Shown one piece after another: positions 52,809 to 62,009 of a DNA stretch of 64,000 bases. This DNA comes from Notolepis coatsorum (Eukaryota > Chordata > Actinopteri > Aulopiformes > Paralepididae), in contig OZ020592.1 of the NCBI GenBank assembly GCA_963971535.1, forward strand, positions 58,688,324 through 58,752,323, given 5' to 3'. The stretch's first letter is position 1, and each line of letters begins with the position of its first letter. A program made the translations under genes and the position numbers. Below the pieces are notes generated by a model, which had not been told where the DNA came from, ran no database searches, and saw nothing but the letters and a program-made list of their open reading frames with translations.

Positions 52809-53808
52809 CCTCATATCCTCTCTGGCTGCGGGGAAATGCTGTGCTGGGGGCGTGTTTTGTTTACTATTCCTGACTGATGATAATGGCAGCGCCCAGCGCC
52901 CTCGCATATTTCTCTTTTGTCGAGCGAAAAGAAAATAATGTTTTAGTTATGTCATTTGTGTTTTGGCTCAAAGATACTGGAGTCTAAGTTAACGTTAACT
53001 CCCAGGACTCATCCAAATCCACTCGCCACCCGCGTAGAATGATACGAGGCGACACACAGCAAATGGGACGGAAAACTATTTCCAACTACTTGGAGAGAGA
53101 ATATACAGTACAACATGGAAATGAGATAAAGAAAATGTTGCTTCTGGAATAACGTTACATCTCGACAGACACTGGTGAGGTGAGTGCAGTGATGTGAATG
53201 TAATGGAAATGAATGGAAACTCAAGTTGATCAACGAATCTCATCAATACTAATCAAACAATATAAATATAGTCCTTTCATGCACAATTGATATCCTAACT
53301 ATTCTAACGTTGCAATGCACGATTGATATCTTAAACAACGTTGCAAGACGGTTTATTATAATGAAATGCTCCGGCGACAGATATCAAGGCTGTTCAACCT
53401 AGAACCTAGACGTGCATGCGCGCAAACCTAAACGTGCATGCACGCAAACCTAAACGTGCATGCGCGCAACCTACAACGTGCCTGCGCTCAACCTCCCCGA
53501 GCAATTAGGCACGGTGCATTTCTTATTACGTCGGGACATTTGTGTTTGTGTCAGATTTGTGTTTGTATCTCTAGACCACATTGCTTAGCAGAGTTCAGTG
53601 ATGTGAATGGAAACTGTCAAGTTGATCAACGGATTTTGAGTATCTGCATGGGAAATTTTTTTTATTCTTCAAGTAACTAAATAGTTACTTTTCACAGTAA
53701 CACATTACTTTTGGGTGTAAGTAACTAGTAACGTAACGGAGTTACTTTTGAAATGAGTAACTAGTAAAGTAACTGAGTTACTATTTTTCAGTAACTAGCA
53801 CAACACTG
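52557..53808. mobile_element. hAT-like non-autonomous element in the BEL element
   Basis: 1,252 bp with inverted ends CAGTGTTGGGACTAACGCG and reverse of ...AGTTACT...GCACAACACTG, rich in 'gtaacg' words near both ends. This is a style common to vertebrate hAT MITEs. Flanking octamers (tctcttac and taaaagtg) do not match, so deletion may have followed insertion. No transposase is seen. It contains (ATT)n at 52736-52807. Confidence 0.7.
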
Positions 53809-54004
53809 TAAAAGTGTTCCTTGATACCTGTACAGAAGGTTATAACGCTACTTGAAGCAGACTAATTTAATGTTTTGCCAAAAATGTATGTTAATAATGA
53901 TATTTACATTTAGTCATTTAGCTGACGCTTTTATACAGGGCGACTTACAAGTTCTGTACAAGTCCCCAGGAGGGGCACAACTAGCGGCTGAATGACCACA
54001 AGAA
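53809..54004. repeat. Fish-wide repeat tail between hAT and 3' LTR
   Basis: Includes 'tttagtcatttagctgacgc' and 'gcgacttacaagttctgtac', the inverse of the sequence at about 22555-22610. The first part of the 3' LTR is missing at its right edge, so it marks a rearrangement. Confidence 0.6.
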
Positions 54005-54511
54005 ATGTTTAATTTTTCTTTATTATTTAATTTGCTACAATTTATAATATATTCATTGTGACGTCTGGTCATATATGGTGTCCCGTTAGGCTGCTGTCGT
54101 GTTTTTACCTTTGGGACTGATTAAGACACCTGCAAGCGGCAGGGATGGTCGGAGACTGGGACTGATTAAGACACCTGCGAGCAAGCGGCAGGAATGGTCA
54201 GAGACGAGTTGTACAGGCTCTCTAAATTCTAAGAGTGTACCACTATGTGTAGTGTACCACTATCAAGATGTTACCAAGAACAGAAGAATAAGACCCCTTT
54301 TTATGTAGCATGCAGCCAACGAGGTATTTAATGTTTGTTTGTATTTTGCTTTTCTGATGTGTTGTTTTCATACCGTGTATATTATTGTTTGTGTTGACCT
54401 GACGCGACGTATGTTTCTGTTTAAGTTTTCATGGTGGATTGGAGGACCAAGCCTTTAATAAACCCGTCGAAAGGAAACCACTTGTGTCTGCAGTGCTTGG
54501 AAGGAGTTACA
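54005..54511 (+). repeat. BEL 3' LTR, 5'-truncated
   Basis: Matches the last 513 bp or so of the 5' LTR. The first 78 bp or so, including TGTAACTG, are absent, so it is not a complete LTR. Confidence 0.8.
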
Positions 54512-54923
54512 CTTATTGTGAAACTATATTCTTAAGATACACAAATACATATTGTGAAGATATTGTATTTTTCTTAAGACCTTGGAATACACACATTCTG
54601 AAAATTGAAAATAAAAAAAAACTTTTTGAATCTTTTATTTCTGACAATAAAAAAAAACTAATTTTTGAATCTTTTATTTTGAAAAACTTTTATTTAAAAA
54701 AAAAAAAAAAAATAAAAAAAAACTTTATTTTGAAAAAAAATCTAAAAACGGCGGGAAGTCCCCGCCCTTACAACCCCTCCCCTTCCGAAACCGGATGTCC
54801 CGCCTCCTAAACCGGATGCCCCGCCTCCTTGAACCTCTCGACCAATCAGAGAAGCCCTAAGGGGTCATAAATCATCTCAAAAAGGGGGCGTGGCTACAAT
54901 CAATCAAACTTGGCTATATGCCC

Positions 54924-55142
54924 TTTTTTTTTAAACTTTATTTTTTAGCGTTTCATCGCTTTTCTGGTCAAGCATGACCGACAGAAACAGGTTGAAATGG
55001 GATGTAGAGCAGGGAGAAGACATTCTGAGAATTGACGGCGGGTCCGGGAATCGAACTCGTGTCCCCCAGATCCGTGACGAGCACGGTTTTCCCCGACGCA
55101 GAAATAGCGCAGAGATATGCGGTGAGCTACGGGAGCTCCCCC
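54924..55142 (-). mobile_element. tRNA-derived SINE with perfect target duplication
   Basis: 219 bp flanked by the 13-bp repeat TGGCTATATGCCC (54911-54923, 55143-55155). The corresponding region of copies 1 and 2 (about 7575) has the site once. On the minus strand it begins GGGAGCTCCCGTAGCTCACC (A-box-like), has a B box GAGTTCGATTCCC, and ends AATAAAGTTT plus an A run. Confidence 0.85.
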
Positions 55143-55292
55143 TGGCTATATGCCCTTATAAGGTATGACATACCCCTAAGTCCCGGAGGGCTCCAAAGTT
55201 AAAAAAGGGGCGTGGTTACAACCAATCAAACTAAAAGGGGCGTGTTTTGCATAATGTGACAGAAGGTGCATTTGTATTCTCTCTCTTACATT

Positions 55293-55867
55293 GTGGTAAC
55301 TAAATACTATTTTGAGGCCACAATCGTTTATTTATTTTGTGTGGCAGCAATAAGGCTTCGTAGCTTGCTAACTGATGCACTTTAATATTTGAGTGAAATT
55401 AATGTCACAGTGTTCCTTATCCTGAGATATAATTGGGCTTTATGTAATATTAACGTTACATGCATGGACAGTGAATTGAAGCATGATTTGAACAAACCTT
55501 CACTCACTGGAAATGTTTTTTTTTCCATAGATGGATATAGGCCTATGGGGGGGGAAAGGGTAAGGTCAAAATGATGTTACCTGCTGACTGCACTCCCCAC
55601 AGCAACCCAATATACAATTAAAATAATGCTATACTATACATCTCTACCTCTTATTCGATTATAAATACTATCTGTGGTTGTTATGTTAATGTTGGCCTTT
55701 TGGTTGACAGCAAAAGAGAGAGAGGAAGAAGGACAGGAAGAGAGAGCAGGAAGAACCAGGTGCATGAGAAAATAATTGGGGAGAGGGGTGTGTGTGAGTT
55801 TAAAATAACTCGAAGATAAAATACAGTGGCTGGTTTGGTAAAGCCACTACACAAGTCACTACACAAG
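55293..55867. other. Unassigned sequence
   Basis: No gene recognised. 55300-55325 matches the GGCCTCAAAAT repeat at 733-765 in reverse. A short 'cactacacaagt' tandem repeat (about 55847-55876) leads into LINE-D. Confidence 0.45.
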
Positions 55868-56905
55868 TCAATACACAAGTCAAGGACTACAGCCCCCTCA
55901 GCATCGACGGGGCACCGGTTGAGAGAGTGAACAGCTTTAAGTACCTCGGAGCCTACATAACCGAGGACTTGACATGGACTACACACATTGACAGTGTTGT
56001 GAAGAAGGCACGACAACGCCTCTACTTCCTCAGGCGCCTAAGGAAGTTCCAAGTCAGTCAGAAGATCCTTAAGAACTTCTACTCATGTACAATAGAGAGC
56101 ATCCTGACTGGCAACATCACCTCCTGGTTTGGGAATAGCACTGCACAAGACCGAAGCAGACTACAAAGAGTGACACGTTCAGCCGAACGCACAATTGGAG
56201 AGGGGCTCCCCACCCTCCAGAACATTTACAACAAGCGGTGCAGGGGCAAGGCTAAGAGAATCATTAAGGACTCCAGTCACCCGAACAACTGCCTCTTTGA
56301 ACTGCTGCGGTCAGGCAAGCGATACCGGAGTCTCAAGGCGAGCACAGAAAGACTCAGAAGAAGCTTCTATCCCCAGGCCATCAGGCTGCTCAACGAACAA
56401 TGAACACTACACAACAACCATCAAACGCACATAGCACACATATCCACATGCACACACTCACTTTAAACAAACACACTGTAGCACCCACTCCCCACACTTT
56501 ATAGCACACACTCACTTTAAACAAACACACTGTAGCACCCACTCCCCACACTTTATATTTACTGATAAAGGATTGCACTACAACTCGTACACCTTACTGT
56601 AAATTGTACCTAAATTGTACCTCATCCCATTTCTGCTTTGCACTATATAGTATTGTATATTAGTACACTGCATAGTATTGTATATTATATGGTAACTCAG
56701 TTACGTCTATTCTGCATCGAACATTGTACATATGTCTATACTGAACACTGTGACCTCATTTTCTACTTCTAATTTACATGCTATACTATGTTATTTGATA
56801 CTTATCTTGTCTAGCACAGTCTCTGGAGCGTAACAGTAAGAAGCATTTTGTATAAAAGTATTCTGTACTTCTGTATGACAACTATTAAAGAAACTTGAAA
56901 CTAGA
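55868..56905 (+). mobile_element. LINE-D, 5'-truncated non-LTR retrotransposon
   Basis: The C-terminal part of ORF2 is followed by a UTR of about 500 bp that contains a 65-bp direct duplication (about 56440-56560). It ends 'ctattaaagaaacttgaaac'. The last 220 bp of the UTR recur at 62253-62473. Confidence 0.82.
55927..56403 (+). pseudogene. LINE-D ORF2 C-terminus
   Basis: 158 codons, with the frame open further upstream (about 55870, '...DGAPVERV'). 'FKYLGAYITEDLTW', 'RQRLYFLRRLRKF', 'FYSCTIESILTGNITSWFG' and the final 'RRSFYPQAIRLLNEQ' are hallmarks of the region after the reverse-transcriptase domain in L2/Rex-like fish LINEs. The catalytic RT and endonuclease are missing, so it is inert by itself. 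The start methionine is not a real start. Confidence 0.85.
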
Positions 56906-56907
56906 GG

Positions 56908-56979
56908 CTCCCCGTCGGGGAATTTAACCCAGGTCTTCTGCGTGACAGGCGGGGATACTCGCCACTATACTAACGAGGA
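56908..56979 (-). pseudogene. tRNA-Asp (GTC)-like pseudogene
   Basis: The minus strand reads as tRNA-Asp: TCCTCGTTAGTATAGTGG (A box), anticodon loop CTGTCAC, acceptor 3' side CGACGGGGAG. The 3' half of the anticodon stem is GCAGA rather than GCGGG, and the T loop has TTAAA in place of TTCGA, which damages the B box. It is probably non-functional. Confidence 0.8.
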
Positions 56980-57174
56980 AGCCCAGGTGCAACCGAGAGG
57001 AGGAGGACGAGGAGGAGGAGGAATGGTATTCAGCCAGCCAGTACCTCAGCTTGACTCGTGCTGGCATCCATCCAGCTAAATACATACACATACACTGACG
57101 TCGTTATATTGTTAGCATTGTTGTTACCGTTGGTCCTAATGTTGTTAGTTACCGTTAGCTAGGGATGTCAATCT

Positions 57175-57759
57175 TTTTTTTTTTTATCTACTTTTTCTCC
57201 CCATTTTTTAATTTTTCTCCTGTCCCCAATTTTGTATTGCCCAATTCTACCCTCCCCTGTCTCGAACGCTGTTAGGCCATGCCTCCCACAGGCCGGCTGC
57301 AATGTGGACGATGCCTTGCATCACGTGTCCCCTCCGGTACTCGAGGAGGCAGCCGTCGCATCTTTTCACCTGCACAGCGCGATCTCTCAGCGGCGAGGGT
57401 CGCTTCCTGATTCTGCTGCGCAGGCGCACCAACCGACCTGTAGGAGTCGCTGTCCACAACGTCCGATCCCCACCCACCAGCTTACCACCCCCTAATACTG
57501 CCAATGGACCTATCTCAAACCCTGCCCTCTTTTCTTAATCCTCCAATCACAACTGTCGCTTACCTCGGACAGACAAAGTTTGTCCGAGGTAAGCGACAGT
57601 TGTGATTGGAGGATCAAGAAAAGAGGGCAGGGTTTGAGATAGGTCTATTGTATTAGTATGAACGACCAGCCAAGCTGGTAGCAACGCCGAGAGCTGAGCT
57701 CGAACCCAGCATCTCCTGTGTTGGTGGCGAGCGCCTTGCCCACTGCGCCACCTAGCCAC
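57175..57759 (-). mobile_element. tRNA-derived SINE carrying a long hairpin
   Basis: 585 bp between perfect 16-bp repeats CTAGGGATGTCAATCT (57159-57174, 57760-57775). On the minus strand it begins GTGGCTAGGTGGCGCAGTGG (A box) with B box GGGTTCGAGCTC, and ends in a poly-A (poly-T on plus at 57175-57185). The 149-bp inverted repeat at 57502-57650 lies inside. Confidence 0.85.
57502..57650. repeat. Near-perfect hairpin of 149 bp
   Basis: Arms CAATGGACCTATCTCAAACC... (57502 to about 57570) and ...GGTTTGAGATAGGTCTATTG (about 57583-57650) pair over about 68 bp with two mismatches and a loop of about 12 nt. It could be a foldback element inserted in the SINE, a small-RNA precursor-like structure, or an inverted-repeat sequencing artefact. 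Confidence 0.9.
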
Positions 57760-57835
57760 CTAGGGATGTCAATCTGATCACTTTTAAATAATATGTCATT
57801 AATTAATAATAATAGTCACTGCTATCTGATTATAG

Positions 57836-57945
57836 GTGAACGTTGCCAGTCAAAATGGAAGTACTTGAGGGACAAGTATAGTAAAGAGAGAGAGGCTGAG
57901 AAAGAGAAGAAGAGTGGAGCAGATGGTGGAGAAAGAAAGACATGA
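57836..57945 (+). pseudogene. MADF-like terminal exon fragment
   Basis: After an acceptor-like 'ctgattatag' the frame reads ERCQSKWKYLRDKYSKERE, then a charged tail and a stop at 57943. The C-x3-W-x2-LRD-x-Y pattern is the third helix of MADF/Myb-like DNA-binding domains found in Adf-1-type proteins and Harbinger accessory proteins. No upstream exon with the first helices is visible nearby. It could be a real last exon of a host gene reaching in from elsewhere or a transposon remnant. Confidence 0.45.
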
Positions 57946-57954
57946 AAATGTACG

Positions 57955-58310
57955 AATGAATGAATGAATGAATGAATGAATGAATGAATGAATGAATGAA
58001 TGAATGAATGAATGAATGAATGAATGAATGAATGAATGAATGAATGAATGAAAACTTTATTTAACAGATTGCAGAATGGGTACAATACAGTACGGCTCAA
58101 TACACACAATTGTTAAGGGGATGCAGACCAGAGAAAGACGTTTGTCTTGTTTACATCAGGGTCCGGTCCCCCATTTTCAATTCATAGTGACATTTATGAC
58201 ATACACAACATACATGACATTTATGGCATAGGGACATACATGACATACAGGTATTTAGTACTGTTACATTTGTGACATATACGATATTCAAATACGCGTA
58301 TGAGCATCCT
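57955..58310 (-). repeat. LINE-A 3' UTR with (TGAA)n tail
   Basis: (TGAA)n at about 57955-58052 is followed by 'aactttatttaacagattgc', 'gggatgcagaccagagaaag' and 'tcccccattttcaattcat', the LINE-A 3' end in minus orientation. Truncated near 58310. Confidence 0.8.
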
Positions 58311-58330
58311 AGCTTTTTTTTTATTATAGT

Positions 58331-58357
58331 GGATACTCACCACTATACTAACGAGGA
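58331..58357 (-). pseudogene. tRNA-Asp 5'-half fragment
   Basis: The minus strand reads TCCTCGTTAGTATAGTGGTGAGTATCC, the first 27 nt of tRNA-Asp. Both this and the 56908-56979 pseudogene are followed on the plus strand by 'agcccaggtgca', so they are paralogous pieces. Confidence 0.7.
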
Positions 58358-58565
58358 AGCCCAGGTGCAGCTACCGTCAGAGGAGAAGAGGAGAACAAGG
58401 AGGTGCCGACTGACCCGGCCGGATGCCTTCGGTGGAGTGGAGTGAGTTTAAGGAGGGTGAGTGTAGTCACGATGGACTTCCGATGTTGTGAAGTGACTGG
58501 GGCGAGTAGCGTTGCTATGGGTTAAACTCACTGTTACTGACCTATTTGGTTAGTGAGAAGCATGC

Positions 58566-59930
58566 ACAAAAAAGGCAGTAAATTAGACCCAGGCAACTAC
58601 CGCCCTGTTTCTATCCTTACCTCCATCTCGAAAGTCATGGACATTTTTTAGGTCGAAAAATACCTAGCGGAAAAAAATTTAATCTACGAATTCCAATCTG
58701 CCTTCAGATTCAGAACATCCCACTCCACTGACACATGCCTTCTCTATTTAAACGACCACATCAAACAAGAGGTGGACGCGGGCAAATACTGCGGCATGGT
58801 CATGCTGGACCTACAAAAGGCCTTCGACACTGTCAATCACACCATTCTGATTGACAAGCTAAAAGCAATTGGTTTTGATAGTCTATCAGTGAGCTGGATG
58901 CAATCCTACCTGGAGGGGAGAGAGCAGATGGTGGAGGTAAACGGTACCCTATCCCCCCCCCTCACAGTGAGCTGTGGTGTTCCACAAGGAAGCATACTAG
59001 GTCCGCTACTGTTCCTAATTTATGCAAATGACATGTTGTCAGCTTGTGACTGCAACTTGTTCCTGTTTGTGGACGACTCAGCCCTGCTGGTCTCTGACAA
59101 GAACAAGTTACAGGTTGAAAAAACCCTCAGCTCAGAACTAGGCAAAATCTGCATATGGCTCGCTGATAACAAACTATCATTAGTTACACATGGGCAAAAC
59201 AGAGTCCATTCTCTTCGGTTCAAATAACAAACTCAGCAAGACCGACGGCTTCTCAGTTACAGTGGGTGACAATATTGTCACAAGGAAAGAAGAAATTACC
59301 TACCTGGGTTCCATCCTAGAGGCAAATCTTTCCTGTGACAAAATGGCATCCAATGTAATAAAAAAAGTCAACCAACGAACTCGATTCTTGTACCGGATCT
59401 CCTCACTGGTAAACAAGAATACCCTGAAGACTCTGGCAGGAGCACTCATTCAAGGGTACTACGACTATGCTTGCACCTCATGGTACCAAAGCACCTCAAA
59501 GGCGCTAAAAACAAAATTACAAACATCTCAAAACAAACTGGTCAGACTACTGCTTGACCTTACTCCTAGAACCCACCTCACCCCTGCCCACTTTGACAAC
59601 CTAGGATGGCTTAGAGTAGACGACAGAGTACAGCAACTTGCAATGGGCCTGGTCTACAAGATACACTACACGACTAAGGTACCCATGTACATGTCAAAAT
59701 ACTTCCCAAAGGTCAGTGAATACCACGATCACAACACCAGAGGAAGCTCCACAAATCATGTTAAACCCAGATTCGGCTCAAACAAGGGACTAAACATGTT
59801 TCGCAATTATGCCACATCAATGTGGAACGCCCTACCCAAAGCTGTAAAGGAATGTGAATCACTACCCACTTTCAAAAACACTCTCAAAAAACACCTACGG
59901 GAGACTGCAATTCGAAACTGGCCCCTGTAA
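58566..59930 (+). pseudogene. LINE-A ORF2 (reverse transcriptase and C-terminus), broken
   Basis: The first frame (58566-59227) has an in-frame TAG at about 58649. It continues with motif A LDLQKAFDTVNH, motif B CGVPQGSILGPLLF and motif C FVDDSALL, then shifts frame at about 59188, where an extra 4 bp ('gtta') is the simplest cause. The second frame (59190-59930) carries the thumb and C-terminal region to 'LREtAIRNWPL' and a stop. The motif spacing fits the Jockey-group LINEs (CR1/L2/Rex1-like). The endonuclease is absent here. Confidence 0.88.
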
Positions 59931-60444
59931 ATGTCCTAACACAACCCCCTCCAATGTACAGTAAATACCAAGTATGGTCTTGTCAATATTCCAATGTACA
60001 GTTTTGCTTGTACAGTTGTACAGTGTCCCCCACCCACCCCTCCTACCCAACCTCCCCCCCCCCCCCCAACCACCTCCAATGTACAGTTTCTACGTCAAAT
60101 GTATATACTCTCTTTTCTGGACTCTTTTCGTATCACAAACAGTACTGTATTTGCAAATCTGGTATGTCATAAATGTATAGATGTAGCAGTACTGTCTATC
60201 TGTATGTCATGTATGTCATATATGTTATGATGAATTGAAAATGGGGGACCCTGATGTAAACAAGACTAAAGTCTTTCTCTGATCTGTTACCTCTTAACCT
60301 TGTCAAAGACTCATTTTCCAGTCAACATTGTATTAGTTTTACGAAATAAGAAATAATAACTACAACTTCTCTGTAAGCACCGTGTCCCAAACTGTCAGCA
60401 GACAGACACCCTAGCCCTTAACAATTGTATGTGCTGTACTGTAC

Positions 60445-60786
60445 GCGTCTATACTTTCTACAACGGAGCTCGGTTTCCTGGTTCCTCCGATTGGCCATGA
60501 CGCTCACGTGACCTCCGCTAGCACGCCCCCTTCCTGGCGCGCGCCGCGCTGCCCTCGCCAAGCTCCTGCCGCGCCCGCCGCGCTCCCAGCTTCCTCAATG
60601 AAATGGAAATCGCTACTTTACATCAGGGTGAACGCTGGCTGTTGGTAACACCACCCACTTCAATGACAGGCTCTCATATTTGCGAAAAGCATAAACTATT
60701 TAAAAAATATACCGTTAACTGGAATATGTTGTTTCTTTACACTTATGTTGGATTATGTAATTGGTCATGTAGAAAGTATAGACGTG
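60445..60786. mobile_element. MITE of 342 bp in the LINE-A 3' UTR
   Basis: Inverted ends GCGTCTATACTTTCTACA and reverse TGTAGAAAGTATAGACGTG, flanked by the 8-bp duplication TACTGTAC (60437-60444, 60787-60794). It interrupts the otherwise continuous LINE-A tail. GC-rich interior at 60490-60600. The superfamily is unknown. The 8-bp duplication would suit hAT, Mutator or P/Merlin types. Confidence 0.75.
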
Positions 60787-60840
60787 TACTGTACTGTACC
60801 CATTCTGCAATCTGTTAATAAAGTTTCCAATCAATCAATC

Positions 60841-61045
60841 CCTGTCCCTGAGTGCATGCATCTCTGAGGTCTCCGACAAACTCAATACCCTGTTTCACTG
60901 TGGCTACCGACTTGAGGCAATCATCAACATAAAAATTGCGTTTGATTGTCTCAGTTACCTCTTTCTAATATTTGTGGCTGTTGTCCTCTGCCGTTTGTCT
61001 GAGAGAGAAGTTAGCAATGCTAGGGGAAGATCACTCATGGTGCAC
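60841..61045 (-). pseudogene. BEL/Pao reverse-transcriptase fragment (YVDD)
   Basis: The minus strand reads SSPSIANFSLRQTAEDN, a TAG, KEVTETIKRNFYVDDCLKSV, then ATVKQGIEFVGDLRDACTQG. This is the palm subdomain of a BEL/Pao reverse transcriptase with the YVDD catalytic box at about 60920-60934. At least two in-frame stops (TGA before SSPS, TAG after HKY). It abuts the LINE-A tail, which evidently inserted into or next to it. Confidence 0.82.
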
Positions 61046-61400
61046 GCCCCCAGTCACACCTATGCTTGCTTCACATCCACCCAATCCTTCTGTCTTGATA
61101 GTAAAACTTATTATACAGTATGTGAAAAAGTGTTGTGATTTATCAATTTATGAAGAAAATTGCCTCATAAAAAGTTCCAATTATATATCTTTTAAAGACT
61201 TCGATATAAATAGTGACATCTTGTTTGTTATTTCTGTCTGACTTTAAATGCCAAATGTTCAAGCCACTGTTTGATGTTCTTTGTGGTAAAGATTTTCCTA
61301 TTTTCTTTTCTGTTTAAATGTTCTGAGGGACGCACCGAGCGAGCTGATGCTGCAGACCTATTTACATGTTTGCCTCAGGTGCCTCAGCTCAGCCCAATAG
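61046..61400. other. Unassigned sequence
   Basis: No gene, RNA or repeat recognised. Confidence 0.5.
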
Positions 61401-61427
61401 TATGCAGCTGCAGAACCACAGCACCAG

Positions 61428-61478
61428 CAGGCTGGGGTCCCGCAGGCTGAGGTCCCGCAGGCTGAGGTCCCGGACGCT
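61428..61478. repeat. Short minisatellite
   Basis: Three units of 'gcaggctg(a/g)ggtccc'. Confidence 0.75.
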
Positions 61479-61573
61479 TCCATTGGCTGATTTGGGTCAC
61501 GTGACCGTCCCACCCAATGGCTGAATTGGAGTGTTGCACTGCGGGCATTGGCTGATTTGGGTCACGTTGCACT

Positions 61574-61715
61574 GCGGGATTGATTGATTGATTGAAAACT
61601 TTATTAACAGATTGCAGAATGGGTACACGTGACCGCCACAGGCCCTGATTGATTGATTGATTGAAAACTTTATTAACAGATTGTAGAATGGGTACAGTGA
61701 CCGATTGATTGATTG

Positions 61716-61757
<42 letters not shown>

Positions 61758-62008
61758 AACTTTATTAACAGATTGCAGAATGGGTACAGTGACCGTGACA
61801 GGCCCGGATTGATTGATTGATTGATTGATTGAAAACTTTATTAACAGATTGCAGAATGGGTACAGTGACGTCACAGGCCCGGATTGATTGATTGATTGAA
61901 AACTTTATTAACAGATTGCAGAATGGGTACAGTGACGTCACAGACCCGGATTTATTGATTGATTGATTGATTGATTGAAAACTTTATTAACAGATTGCAG
62001 AATGGGTA
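61574..62008 (-). repeat. Tandem array of six LINE-A 3' termini
   Basis: Six consecutive units, each of (GATT)n then 'gaaaactttattaacagatt' and 'gcagaatgggta', end at about 61626, 61697, 61788, 61862, 61931 and 62008, with 65-90 bp periodicity. Between units sit 'cagtgacc(g)tgacaggcccgg' spacers. Two carry the CRE palindrome TGACGTCA (61866-61873, 61933-61940). Confidence 0.9.
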
Positions 62009-62009
62009 T

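Larger units (their letters stand above)
47918..54511 (+). mobile_element. BEL/Pao LTR retrotransposon with internal deletions
   Basis: The inverted copy of unit E is split between 'ccttggaatact' and 'cttattgtgaaac', with ACTT readable on both sides. The LTRs end GAGTTACA and the 5' LTR begins TGTAACTG. One long gag-protease-(truncated) integrase ORF lies inside. Most of pol, including the reverse-transcriptase core, is gone. A hAT element and a common fish repeat tail occupy the 3' half. The protein signatures (DUF1759-type gag, paired zinc knuckles, BEL-type protease) identify the superfamily. Confidence 0.88.
42340..55292 (-). repeat. Inverted copy of unit E (interrupted)
   Basis: 42340-47917 and 54512-55292 are the reverse complement of 21284-19539, 12439-9365, and 8630 to about 7415 of copy 1. 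The 5.4-kb TIR element and the 726-bp hAT are absent with clean empty sites. A BEL element (47918-54511) and a SINE (54924-55142) have inserted. A stretch near 47745-47900 differs from copy 1. Divergence from copies 1 and 2 is visibly higher than between those two, but still low. Confidence 0.88.
58557..60836 (+). mobile_element. LINE-A, 5'-truncated, with nested insertions
   Basis: It starts within the reverse transcriptase ('KKGSKLDPGNYRPVSIL' at about 58566) and runs through ORF2 to 59930, a long 3' UTR, and ends 'cattctgcaatctgtt' plus (AATC)n at about 60836. The UTR contains about 160 bp also present in unit E (60260-60418) and a 342-bp MITE (60445-60786). It is the reference for the LINE-A tails scattered through the window. 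Confidence 0.85.
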
